Part shown: positions 27,688 through 36,978 of the stretch, one piece after another
Position numbering within the stretch: position 1 is the first letter of the stretch
Layout: each line of letters opens with the position of its first letter
Source: Bacteroidota bacterium
GTDB lineage: Bacteria; Bacteroidota; Bacteroidia; Flavobacteriales; Flavobacteriaceae
Length of the DNA stretch: 39,113 nucleotides
Direction: 5' to 3'
NCBI GenBank assembly: GCA_024278565.1
Contig: JAJRSY010000333.1
Location: 1-39,113 of the forward strand
Translations under genes and position numbers: made by a program
Notes under the pieces: model-generated
Told to the model about the DNA's origin: nothing
The model's database searches: none
What the model saw: the letters and a program-made list of their open reading frames with translations, nothing else

Positions 27688-30012
27688 CTATACTTTTTCG
27701 ACTTTAACGGCACATTTTTTATAGTCCGGTTCTTTAGAAATAGGGCAAAATGAATCTAAAGTAATTTCATTGATCAGCATATTCTCATCAAAAAAAGGCA
27801 CAAATACCTGCATGGGCGCAGGTATCCCCCTTTGATTTACAGAAGCTGGCAGTATAATCTCACCACGTCTGGTGGTCAGCTTTACCTTGTCTCCTGTTTG
27901 TATGTGCATTCTTTTTGCATCTTCTGGGTTTACCTCTACGTATGCATGGGGCATCGCTTTATGTAATACGGGAATTCTACGTGTCATAGAACCTGTATGC
28001 CAATGTTCTACCACACGGCCGGTACATAACCAATATGGGTACTCTGTATCTGGCGATTCGGCGGCAGGTTCATACGGGCGCTGCCATATAATGGCTCTGC
28101 CATCTGATTTTCCGTAAAAATGAAAGTCTTTTCCATTAGTACAGGCAGGGTCGTATTTAGCATTGAACCGCCATTTGGTGGATTTTCCGTCAACATAGGG
28201 CCACAGCACCCCCGGTTGCGACTTTAATACCTCTAGGGGAGCCATGTTGTGTTTTTTGCCAACATGGTGTTTTCTATATTCATTGTATATTTCCTCAATG
28301 TGGGTTTCCTCTTTATAATGGAACTGTTTTTCGTAGCCCATACGCTTGGCGACTTCGATCAATTGCCAAGTATCACTCATGGCTTCTCCTGGCGGATTGA
28401 CCATTTGTTCAAAATACTGGGTCCTACGCTCAGAATTACCGTACATTCCTTCACGTTCGATCCACATGGCCGATGGCAATATAACATCGGCTATATCGGT
28501 TGTTGGTGTCGGGTATATATCAGAAACCACTATAAACCGTCCTTCTTTTTTTGCACCATCCCTATAGCGTTTTAACTTTGGCATCGTTACCATTGGGTTC
28601 GTCACCTGGATCCACATAAAGCGAATATCGCCCCTGTCCAAGGCCCTGAACATTTCCACCGTATGGTATGTGGGCTTTGGGTCGATATTTTCAACAGGAA
28701 CATTCCATATCTTAGCAGCAAACTCACGGTCTTTTTTGTTCATTACCACACCATGGGGCAGTTTGTGCGTCAATGTACCCACTTCCCTTACGGTACCACA
28801 AGCTGATGGTTGCCCTGTTAAAGAAAACGGACTGTTGCCCGGTGCAGAGATCTTACCTGTCAGTAAGTGAATATTGTATATTAAATTGTTCATCCACGTT
28901 CCCCTAGTGTGCTGATTTGGCCCCATGCACCAAAATGACATCACTTTTTTATTGGGATCGCCATAATAAGCTGCCATATACTTAATGTCCTTTACAGAAA
29001 CGCCCGATATCTTTTCTACTTTTTCTGGTGTATAATCTTCTAAAAAATCTTTATAGGCATTAAAATCTATCTTTTCCGGTTTGTCTTTGAATTTGTAATT
29101 ATCTTTTAGCCCATAGCCCATATTGGTGAGGCCTTTGCTGAAGTTACAATGCCTTTCTACAAATGACCTATTGACCCAGCCATTTTTAATGATCTCATAA
29201 CAAATGGCATTGGCAACTGCCAGGTCTGTTTGGGGAAGAAATAAAATAGACTTATCCGCAGCCATACTGGTCCTAGTAGTCCTGGTAGCGAAATCTATGA
29301 TTTTCACACCTCGTTTCAAACGCTGATCCAACAATCTTGAAAATAGAACAGGGTGCATTTCAGCCATATTGTTTCCCCATAATACAAACACATCGGCATA
29401 ATCTATATCTTCATAGCAGCCCATAGGCTCATCCAGTCCAAATGACGTTAAAAAACCCGTAACTGCGGTAGCCATGCACAAACGCGCATTCGCTTCCACA
29501 TTATTGGTGCCGATGCACCCTTTGAAAAATTTTGAGGCCACATAGCCATCAGGAATCGTCCATTGCCCTGAGCCATAAATAGAAACTGCGTCCTTACCAT
29601 GATCTTTAATGGTTTCCTTCATTTTAGAAGCGATCAGATCCAAAGCTTCTTTCATTGAGGTTTCAACATATTGACCGTTTTTCTTTACCAATGGCTTGGT
29701 CAACCTGTCTTTACCGTACATGGCTATTACGGAATGGTATCCTTTTACACAACATAACCCTTTGTTGACACTGGATTTCGGATCGCCTTTTACCGCAACG
29801 GCCTTTCCGTTTTCCACACCTATTAAAACACCGCAGCCTACACCGCAAAATCTACAAGGAGCTTTTTTCCAATCAAGATCGGCATTTTTTGGCAGGCCCT
29901 CTTCTTGCTCTTCTGCAAATAATATTCCCGGAAACATAGTCGCTGCAGCCGTCATGGCCGACAACATTGCCATTTTTTTAATAAAACTTCGTCTATTGGC
30001 AAGAGAGGTATA
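27688..30012 (-). CDS. napA: Periplasmic nitrate reductase catalytic subunit (Mo-bisMGD, 4Fe-4S)
   Basis: Tat signal 'RRSFIKKM', 'CRFCGVGCGVLIGVENGKAVAVKGDPKSSVNKGLCCVKGYH', 'NVEANARLCMATAVTGFLTSFGLDEPMGCYEDID', 'MGPNQHTRGTW'. Confidence 0.94.
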   Translation of the reverse strand, partial: YTSLANRRSFIKKMAMLSAMTAAATMFPGILFAEEQEEGLPKNADLDWKKAPCRFCGVGCGVLIGVENGKAVAVKGDPKSSVNKGLCCVKGYHSVIAMYGKDRLTKPLVKKNGQYVETSMKEALDLIASKMKETIKDHGKDAVSIYGSGQWTIPDGYVASKFFKGCIGTNNVEANARLCMATAVTGFLTSFGLDEPMGCYEDIDYADVFVLWGNNMAEMHPVLFSRLLDQRLKRGVKIIDFATRTTRTSMAADKSILFLPQTDLAVANAICYEIIKNGWVNRSFVERHCNFSKGLTNMGYGLKDNYKFKDKPEKIDFNAYKDFLEDYTPEKVEKISGVSVKDIKYMAAYYGDPNKKVMSFWCMGPNQHTRGTWMNNLIYNIHLLTGKISAPGNSPFSLTGQPSACGTVREVGTLTHKLPHGVVMNKKDREFAAKIWNVPVENIDPKPTYHTVEMFRALDRGDIRFMWIQVTNPMVTMPKLKRYRDGAKKEGRFIVVSDIYPTPTTDIADVILPSAMWIEREGMYGNSERRTQYFEQMVNPPGEAMSDTWQLIEVAKRMGYEKQFHYKEETHIEEIYNEYRKHHVGKKHNMAPLEVLKSQPGVLWPYVDGKSTKWRFNAKYDPACTNGKDFHFYGKSDGRAIIWQRPYEPAAESPDTEYPYWLCTGRVVEHWHTGSMTRRIPVLHKAMPHAYVEVNPEDAKRMHIQTGDKVKLTTRRGEIILPASVNQRGIPAPMQVFVPFFDENMLINEITLDSFCPISKEPDYKKCAVKVEKV

Positions 30013-30019
30013 CATAATA

Positions 30020-30259
30020 TCAATCGTTTTGTGGTGCATTGAATCCAGAGACCATGGCCAAAAATTTCAGGCTTTCCAAGGTATCTAATTTTTTTTTGAG
30101 TATTTCTTCTTCTATCTGATCTTCGGTATCGGTAACAACAATTACGACATCTTTGTTCTCAGCGGGCATTACCTCACATTGACCAATGGTGGATAGTGCA
30201 TTGACCAGTTCTGCTTTTTTGCCCTTATGGGAATGGGCCAAATAACTTTTAATCGGCAT
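30020..30259 (-). CDS. napD: NapD-like chaperone
   Basis: 79-aa ORF ahead of napA; 'MPIKSYLAHSHKGKKAELVNALSTIGQCEVMPAENKDVVIVVTDT' pattern fits NapD. Confidence 0.7.
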   Translation of the reverse strand: MPIKSYLAHSHKGKKAELVNALSTIGQCEVMPAENKDVVIVVTDTEDQIEEEILKKKLDTLESLKFLAMVSGFNAPQND

Positions 30260-30278
30260 ATTTATGTAAATTAAGGGA

Positions 30279-30329
30279 TTTTTTACTCGAACTGGTTTAA
30301 AAAAAGCTTAAACCAGTTCGAGTAAAAAA
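30279..30329. promoter_or_regulatory. 22-bp perfect inverted repeat (7-nt loop) just upstream of napD
   Basis: ttttttactcgaactggtttaa (30279-30300) - aaaaagc - ttaaaccagttcgagtaaaaaa (30308-30329). Confidence 0.8.
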
Positions 30330-30455
30330 AAGCAACTAATCAATGTATTTAATTATATTGATAATAAGTGTATTTCGATATTTAAAATTTTGTCAAATTT
30401 CTCACTCTATTTCTTAAACAAGAAAAAGAGTTTAATATGTTGACAAACAATTACT

Positions 30456-30701
30456 GTAACTAATCAGTCTAGTTAAACATCTAATAATCAATATTTTGTG
30501 TGTCATTGAAAAATCGCACCTGATTCAAAAAAAGCTGTATTCCGATCTCAAAAAGCCATAAGTGATTGAATATCAGCAAAATTAAAATTTTGTTAAAGTT
30601 TTCGGACTAAAATCAAAATTTCAAAAAACGCCAGCTCAATGCTTTGAAAACAAGACCCTTATGGCATTTTATTAGCTAGAAAGGGCATACTGATTAGTTA
30701 C
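30456..30701. repeat. Possible small element bounded by 13-bp inverted repeats
   Basis: gtaactaatcagt (30456-30468) and actgattagttac (30689-30701) are exact reverse complements, with inner GCCATAAG/CTTATGGC pair. Confidence 0.4.
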
Positions 30702-30803
30702 CAATTACTTAATTCAAAAAACCTACTGATTACAAAAAAACGGTTTCCAAATCAAAAACGTTCTCTTGGCAAAGGTCGTAGGTTCAAGTTACAAGTGCAA
30801 CAT

Positions 30804-31086
30804 TCAGGGTACTAATTTATGGTTTTCCCCTATAATGGTATCCACTTCCCAATCCTTAAAACACTCTTTGTTGTTGACCACTTGCGGCCGCTCACTTATG
30901 GGTATACGGTCTTTGATGGGCAAATGCCTTCCAATCGGCCGTCTGCGATGTTTTAAACGGCGCCTAAGTTCTTTATAGAAATCACCCCCTGGCACAGGTA
31001 GTTATAATTTTGGACTTGCCAATCTTTGAATATGCCTCTATTTGGTGTCTTTGGTTGTCCGTGAGTTGTTTGTACCTGTAATTCAT
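30804..31086 (-). pseudogene. IS30-family transposase remnant
   Basis: N-terminal 'MNYRYKQLTDNQRHQIEAYSKIGKSKII' then disrupted; later 'GGDFYKELRRRLKHRRRPIGRHLPIKDRIPISERPQVVNNKECFKDWEVDTIIGENHK'. Catalytic C-terminus missing. Confidence 0.85.
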
Positions 31087-31197
31087 CGGCAACAATTTTT
31101 AGAACTTCGAATATCGGAAGCCAGCTCCCGGTATTTGTCCTAAATATTGCACTTACTGATCGAACTTGGCAATCAAGATAATATTATTTGAATAATA

Positions 31198-31209
31198 TGA
31201 CTTTTATCA
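31198..31209 (+). promoter_or_regulatory. Crp/Fnr-type site upstream of moeA
   Basis: TGACTTTTATCA; perfect -7 box TATATTTG at 31234-31241, 36 bp from the site start. Confidence 0.8.
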
Positions 31210-31289
31210 TATTTGGTTCAACCAACAAGGCGTTATATTTGCAAAGATATAACGATTTTTGTAAAATAGACACTTACACTCCTTTTAAT

Positions 31290-32462
31290 ATGATCGACGT
31301 TGAAGATGCCATACAGCAAGTTATTGATCATTCTGGGTTTTTAGGAAAATGTACCGTTCATTTGAATAAAGGGTTTGGCCAGTATTTGGCCGAAGATATT
31401 TTCTCCCCTATAAACATGCCCCCTTTCAGGCAATCGGCAATGGATGGGTACGCCCTTAATCTAAAAGAGGGTGCCATTTATGATCTTATAGGTGAAATAA
31501 AGGCGGGTGATTGCCGTCAACACGAATTAAAAACGGGCGGGGCGGTTCGTGTTTTTACAGGAAGCCCCGTACCCGATTCGGCCAATGCCGTTGTTGTACA
31601 AGAAAAAGTGGTTGTCAACGGCCCTACGATCACCATAGAAACGCCCATTAAGCAGGGCGATAATATCCGTCCACTTGGGGAACAGGTCAAAAAAGGAAAC
31701 CTGGCCCTTAAAAAGGGAACAAAATTAACGCCTGCCGCTATTGGTTATTTGGCCTCTCTTGGTATTGCGCAAACCGAAGTATATAAAAAACCTGCCATTG
31801 CAATAGTGGCCACGGGAAACGAGCTCGTTGGGGCCGGTCAAGACCTACCCTATGGCAAAATATACGAAAGCAATGCAACCATGTTGCTCAGTGCTTTAAA
31901 CAGTATTCATTACAACGATGTTGCATTATATAAGGTGGAAGATGATCTCCAAAGTACCCGTAAGATATTGGACAGGGTGATTACCGAGTACGATGTTGTA
32001 ATAATCACCGGGGGCATTTCTGTAGGCGAATACGATTTTGTTGGGAAAGCACTTCAAGAATTGGCCGTGCAACAAATTTTCCACAAGGTAAGGCAGAAAC
32101 CGGGGAAGCCTCTTTTTTTTGGAAAAAAAGAGGGCACTTCCATTTTTGCACTTCCGGGAAATCCGGCCGCAGCTTTGACTTGTTTTTATGTCTATGTGTA
32201 CCCTGCACTACAAAAAATGTCGGGCGATCCCGATCCCTTTTTATACAAAACAGTAATGAGATCAGCTTCGGCCCATATCAAAAAAGGAGATAGGGCACAG
32301 TTTTTAAAAGCTAGGGCAACCCATGATAAAGCAATCATTCTAGAAGGCCAAAGTTCTGCGATGCTACAGACCTTTGCATTGGCAAACGCCTTGTTGTACG
32401 TACCTATGGAAGGGGGAGATGTTCATATAGGTGATGTTGTGGAAGTACTGCACCTTCCGTAA
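31290..32462 (+). CDS. moeA: Molybdopterin molybdenumtransferase
   Basis: 'MPPFRQSAMDGYAL', 'VFTGSPVPDSANAVVVQE', 'ATGNELV', 'TGGISVGEYDFV', 'KPGKPLFFG', 'LPGNPAA'. Start at 31290 rather than 31188. Confidence 0.95.
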   Translation: MIDVEDAIQQVIDHSGFLGKCTVHLNKGFGQYLAEDIFSPINMPPFRQSAMDGYALNLKEGAIYDLIGEIKAGDCRQHELKTGGAVRVFTGSPVPDSANAVVVQEKVVVNGPTITIETPIKQGDNIRPLGEQVKKGNLALKKGTKLTPAAIGYLASLGIAQTEVYKKPAIAIVATGNELVGAGQDLPYGKIYESNATMLLSALNSIHYNDVALYKVEDDLQSTRKILDRVITEYDVVIITGGISVGEYDFVGKALQELAVQQIFHKVRQKPGKPLFFGKKEGTSIFALPGNPAAALTCFYVYVYPALQKMSGDPDPFLYKTVMRSASAHIKKGDRAQFLKARATHDKAIILEGQSSAMLQTFALANALLYVPMEGGDVHIGDVVEVLHLP

Positions 32463-32472
32463 AGCACAGTGT

Positions 32473-32820
32473 ATGGACTATAAAATAAAAAGTAGGATTT
32501 GGATCGAGGCAGATGGCAAGGTCCTATTGGGAGAGGGAAGGGTAGATCTATTGAAGGCAATAGAAAAAACCGGGTCTTTGTCCAAAGCCGCCAAGGCATT
32601 GAAAATGTCTTATAAAAAAGCTTGGATCCTTATTGATGCCGTAAACAAATCTGCCAAAGAACCTGTGGTCATCTGCAGTGTTGGTGGTATAAATGGTGGA
32701 GGGGCAGAGGTAACGCCCTATGGTAGGTCCCTGATCGGGGCTTTTGACAAGATCAACAAAAATTGCTGGAACTATTTGGATACGCAAGTAATAAAAATTA
32801 ATGAACCCCATAGGAATTGA
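32473..32820 (+). CDS. ModE N-terminal-type winged HTH protein
   Basis: 'GRVDLLKAIEKTGSLSKAAKALKMSYKKAWILIDAVNKSAKEPVVICSVGGINGGGAEVTPYGRSLI'. Confidence 0.85.
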   Translation: MDYKIKSRIWIEADGKVLLGEGRVDLLKAIEKTGSLSKAAKALKMSYKKAWILIDAVNKSAKEPVVICSVGGINGGGAEVTPYGRSLIGAFDKINKNCWNYLDTQVIKINEPHRN

Positions 32821-32879
32821 AGAGATTTCCGTAAATGACCTAGCGGGCATTATGGGCTCTTCCACTAAAAAATGTGAAG

Positions 32880-33113
32880 ATGCAGTTAAAGATTAAATAT
32901 TTTGGTATGCTGGCGGAAGTCGCACAATGCAGGGAGGAAGATCTTCATTGCAATGAAGTTACCGTTTACGGATTGCTCAAGGTATTGTACGGTAAATATC
33001 CAAAGTTAAAAGAAAAGAACTTTCAGATAGCCCAAAATAACGAGCTGCTTTCCCCCAAGGCCAAACTAACAACAGGTGAGATAGCGTTACTGCCCCCTTT
33101 TGCCGGTGGGTAA
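32880..33113 (+). CDS. moaD: Molybdopterin synthase small subunit
   Basis: ~78 aa beta-grasp protein ending in 'LPPFAGG'. Confidence 0.9.
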   Translation: MQLKIKYFGMLAEVAQCREEDLHCNEVTVYGLLKVLYGKYPKLKEKNFQIAQNNELLSPKAKLTTGEIALLPPFAGG

Positions 33114-33276
33114 TACGGTAGAAAAGACAAAATACCGCTACGCTGTAAAAAACTAGACAAAAGACCGATTTGCAACAAATTGATGATCAATTACATGAAA
33201 AAATATGGCAAATGCCCCAACAAATATGGGACCGAACAGATTTTAGATAAACCTTTACCGGACAACAATGTAGAAC

Positions 33277-33720
33277 ATGAAAGAACATAAGCACAAAGAT
33301 GTATTTAAACAAGGTGCCATCACACCCGTATTTATAGGAGATTGCATTGCGAAACACCAATCTAAAACGACCGTGGGCGCCCATAACATATTTTTGGGGC
33401 AGGTTCGTGCAGACAAGATTGACGGTAAAACCGTTTCAACCATAGAATATACGGCCTATGATGATATGGCAAATAAAAAATTCAATGCTATTCGAGAAGC
33501 AGCTTTTACAAAATTCAATTTAACATGTATGCATATTTACCATAGTTTGGGCAAAGTACGTATTGGCGAAATATGCTTGTTCGTCTTTGTGTCCTCACCT
33601 CGGCGAAAAGAAGTGTTTGAAGCCCTGGAATTTGTTGTCGAGGAAATAAAGGCGACCGTACCCGTTTTTGGAAAGGAAATTTTTGAAGACACCTCGCACC
33701 GATGGAAAGTGAATTCTTAA
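33277..33720 (+). CDS. moaE: Molybdopterin synthase catalytic subunit
   Basis: 'GAHNIFLGQVRADKIDGKTVSTIEYTAYDDMANKKF', 'HIYHSLGKVRIGEICLFVFVSSPRRKEVFEAL'. Confidence 0.93.
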   Translation: MKEHKHKDVFKQGAITPVFIGDCIAKHQSKTTVGAHNIFLGQVRADKIDGKTVSTIEYTAYDDMANKKFNAIREAAFTKFNLTCMHIYHSLGKVRIGEICLFVFVSSPRRKEVFEALEFVVEEIKATVPVFGKEIFEDTSHRWKVNS

Positions 33721-33793
33721 AATATATCCGCCGGTTTAATAATAAACCCTCGGTTAAACATAGTTGAACAATTATACGAACCAAAGTACAACA

Positions 33794-34708
33794 ATGATCA
33801 ACATAACACATAAAACAAATACCCTGAGAACCGCAACCGCCCAAGCGATACTAAAGGTGGGCAAACCCGAGACCATAGTTGCGATCCAAAATAATACCGT
33901 TCCTAAAGGTGATGTCTTTGCAATGAGCAAAGCTGCCGGGTTGCTCGGTGTAAAAAAAACCCCGGACATACTGCCGGACTGTCACCCACTACCCATAGAA
34001 TATACAGGTATCGAGTACAAGATCACCAAGTTAGAAATCACGGTCCTCTGTACGGTCAAGACCATTTACAAGACAGGTGTCGAGGTCGAGGCCATGCACG
34101 GGGCAAGTGTGGTGGCCTTGAACATGTACGATATGTTAAAGCCCATAGACAAAGGTATTGAGATCCATCATATTAAATTATTGGAAAAAAAAGGAGGAAA
34201 ATCTGATTTTAAGGATACGTTCCGAAAAGATATTACAGCAGCTGTTGTTGTATGTTCAGATAGCATTTCCGCAGGCCAAAAAGAAGATAGGGCAGGAAAA
34301 AAAATCATTGAAAAGCTTAAAGAGAGTGATGTCGTTATTTCTGAATACTGTATTATTCCCGATGAAACGGAAATCATACGATCCAAGGTAATGGCATACC
34401 AACAAGAGGGCATAGATCTTATAATTTTCACAGGGGGAACAGGCTTATCAAAACGCGATGTCACCACTGAAGCCCTCGAACCACTATTGGACAGAAGAAT
34501 ACCGGGAATCGAAGAGGCCATTCGCAGTTACGGACAAAACAGAACACCGTACTCAATGCTGTCAAGGAGCATTGCCGGAACATTTAAGGGTAGTCTGGTT
34601 TTGGCATTGCCAGGCTCCACCAACGGGGCAAAAGAATCTATGGATGCCATTTTTCCGGCGATATTGCACATTTTTAGAATATTCAAAGGCGCAAGACACG
34701 ACTCATGA
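33794..34708 (+). CDS. moaCB: Fused MoaC-MoaB/MogA protein
   Basis: MoaC part 'AAGLLGVKKTPDILPDCHPLPI..GVEVEAMHGASVVALNMYDM', then MoaB/MogA part 'VVVCSDSISAGQKEDRAGKKI..FTGGTGLSKRDVTTEAL..LPGSTNGAKES'. Confidence 0.93.
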   Translation: MINITHKTNTLRTATAQAILKVGKPETIVAIQNNTVPKGDVFAMSKAAGLLGVKKTPDILPDCHPLPIEYTGIEYKITKLEITVLCTVKTIYKTGVEVEAMHGASVVALNMYDMLKPIDKGIEIHHIKLLEKKGGKSDFKDTFRKDITAAVVVCSDSISAGQKEDRAGKKIIEKLKESDVVISEYCIIPDETEIIRSKVMAYQQEGIDLIIFTGGTGLSKRDVTTEALEPLLDRRIPGIEEAIRSYGQNRTPYSMLSRSIAGTFKGSLVLALPGSTNGAKESMDAIFPAILHIFRIFKGARHDS

Positions 34709-35712
34709 ACAAAGAACAACATCTATTGACCGATACTTTTGGAAGACAACATAACTATCTTCGTATCTCACTTACCGAGCGCTGTAATTTACGCTGCACC
34801 TATTGTATGCCCGAGGAAGGGATTGCACTTTCACCCAAATCGCACATTATGTCGTTCGATGAGGTTTACAGCATCGCAAAAATATTTGTGGACCACGGGG
34901 TCACCAAAATAAGGCTTACCGGTGGTGAGCCTATGGTCCGCAAAGATATTCCCGTGATTTTAAAACAATTGGCATCTTTGCCCGTTGAACTGTCACTTTC
35001 TACCAACGGAATCAATATTGATAGGTTTATCGATACTCTTAAGGCAAACGATATTCACAATATAAACGTGAGCTTAGACTCTTTGGATGCTGAAAAATTT
35101 CATCAAATTACCCGAAGAAATTATTTTGAAAAAGTATATAACAACATTTTGCTCTTGGCAACCAATGGGTTTAAGGTGAAGATAAATACCGTTTTGATAA
35201 AAAATTTCAATGACAATGAAATAGTCGATTTCATCGAGCTTACCAAAAATATTCCCGTCACCATTAGATTTATCGAGTTCATGCCATTTGATGGCAATAA
35301 GTGGGACTTAAAGAGAATGATCTCTTATCAAGAGATCATGAACACCGTTTATAGGGTTTTTTCGCAAAATCGTGTCCATCGCTTGTTGGACGCTCCCAAT
35401 GACACCTCTAAAAATTACAAAATAGAAGGCTATAAGGGCAGCTTTGCCGTTATCAGTTCAGTTACCTCCCCGTTTTGTGGCTCCTGTAACAGATTGCGGT
35501 TAACGGCCAACGGCCAACTCAAAAATTGTCTGTTCTCGGCCTCGGAATCTGATTTGCTCACCGCCCTTCGCAAAGGGGAAAATATAGAACCCGTCATACA
35601 AAAAGCAGTACAGGGCAAACTTGGAATACGGGGTGGAATGGATACTTTAGAGAAATTAAAGACACCTCGCTTGCACACAAAGAACAGAAGTATGACCACC
35701 ATCGGGGGCTGA
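34705..35712 (+). CDS. moaA: GTP 3',8-cyclase (radical SAM)
   Basis: 'LTERCNLRCTYCMPEEGI', 'RLTGGEPMVRKDI', 'CGSCNRLRLTANGQLKNCLFS'. Confidence 0.95.
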   Translation: MNKEQHLLTDTFGRQHNYLRISLTERCNLRCTYCMPEEGIALSPKSHIMSFDEVYSIAKIFVDHGVTKIRLTGGEPMVRKDIPVILKQLASLPVELSLSTNGINIDRFIDTLKANDIHNINVSLDSLDAEKFHQITRRNYFEKVYNNILLLATNGFKVKINTVLIKNFNDNEIVDFIELTKNIPVTIRFIEFMPFDGNKWDLKRMISYQEIMNTVYRVFSQNRVHRLLDAPNDTSKNYKIEGYKGSFAVISSVTSPFCGSCNRLRLTANGQLKNCLFSASESDLLTALRKGENIEPVIQKAVQGKLGIRGGMDTLEKLKTPRLHTKNRSMTTIGG

Positions 35713-35724
35713 ACCTATCTGCCC

Positions 35725-36930
35725 TTACCGCAATGGCCTCAAATTAATTGCCAACATAAACAGTAAGCTCAAAGGAACCGCCATACTGGCAAGGGCCAAT
35801 ATTTCAAAATACCCTTCCAAAAGAGGGGCTTTTTGCCAAGCCATTATTCCTTTATAGAAAATTAAGCCCTCAGTAGCGATAAAACCTAATATGTAGACGA
35901 AATATACCTTTTTGGGTAATTGTAACAACTTGTAATATTCCAAAAACAAAAATAACCCGAGGGTCGTTACACCCAAAAATGTCCAATGCAAATACCCAAT
36001 AACAAAATCGGTTATGGTGGCCGCCAAATTTGAAAAATAAGGAATTGCCGATAGCAATTGAAGCGTCATTTTCATTGCTAAAATAATGGTCGTGGTCAGT
36101 AGTATGCTCTTTTGGAACGGAGAAAAAACATCAGATAGCATTATTCTCGATTTTGAAAATGCCTTAAGAAGAATTACGAAGGCCATAATTTGGAGCACTG
36201 CGCCCATTGCCCCCAAAATAAACAATACTTCGGAAGGCTTTGTCCATAAGGTAGACAAAAAAAAAGTAAGTACGGCCCCTAAGTTCATACTCCAAAAAAA
36301 ATGTTTGAACGACCTCTTGGGGATTTGAACATTGTTTTCTTCCAGCGTATAGAACAATATTCCCAGAAGTGCTAGAATCATCCATCCATTGTATTGAAAA
36401 TGCAGATAAAAATAGATGGCCAGTCGATACCAGACTGACTCTGGCCCAAGGGTGGCCGTGACCCCGCCGAGTACCCACGGCCCCAAACTCGACAAAACCA
36501 TATACCACAAAGCAAACTTTACACACCTATAAGAACAGGTATTCTTATATGATGCAGGAACATTATTAATAAAAAACCAAGTAAACCAATACGATGCAAA
36601 CAAAAACAGGGTGGAAAAAATAATTGAAAAAAGGGCATAGCCCTGAAATGGGAAACTCAATAGCATACCCACCAACGTAAACTGGGTAAACCAAAAAAGA
36701 ATACGGTATTCCTTATCTCGGCCTTGCTTGTTCAAGTATAGCATATAGAGTAATGTGGTCAATGCCATATACACCCAGCCCAATAAGGCAATATGCGAAT
36801 GTGCATGAACGATATACCGATAATCCGCAGGTATTTTCACCGAAATATAGAACCTTAAAACAGTGCCCAATACCGCAGCAAACAAAAAGTAAGCCAACGC
36901 CAGCTTGGCATGGTTTTTTAAATTGAACAT
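35725..36930 (-). CDS. Heme-copper oxidase subunit I-like / NnrS-like multi-TM protein of uncertain function
   Basis: ~12 TM segments; repeated His motifs 'HAHSHIALLGW', 'HFQYNGW', 'HWTFLGV'. Upstream start at 36984 also possible. Confidence 0.55.
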   Translation of the reverse strand: MFNLKNHAKLALAYFLFAAVLGTVLRFYISVKIPADYRYIVHAHSHIALLGWVYMALTTLLYMLYLNKQGRDKEYRILFWFTQFTLVGMLLSFPFQGYALFSIIFSTLFLFASYWFTWFFINNVPASYKNTCSYRCVKFALWYMVLSSLGPWVLGGVTATLGPESVWYRLAIYFYLHFQYNGWMILALLGILFYTLEENNVQIPKRSFKHFFWSMNLGAVLTFFLSTLWTKPSEVLFILGAMGAVLQIMAFVILLKAFSKSRIMLSDVFSPFQKSILLTTTIILAMKMTLQLLSAIPYFSNLAATITDFVIGYLHWTFLGVTTLGLFLFLEYYKLLQLPKKVYFVYILGFIATEGLIFYKGIMAWQKAPLLEGYFEILALASMAVPLSLLFMLAINLRPLR

Positions 36931-36978
36931 CATATAAATGTTTTTTAGAAAGCCAATTGGGTATTTAATGTGATTAAC

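Noticed and set aside
30441-30452. Possible Crp/Fnr site for the nap operon (TGACAAACAATT)
   Set aside because: Only one half-site is intact and no TAnnTTTG box sits at the 35-36 bp spacing on the minus strand; I found no full site for nap.
32808-32908. Short ORF MNPIGIEEISVNDLAGIMGSSTKKCEDAVKD overlapping the HTH gene end
   Set aside because: Overlaps moaD start region and has no recognisable features.
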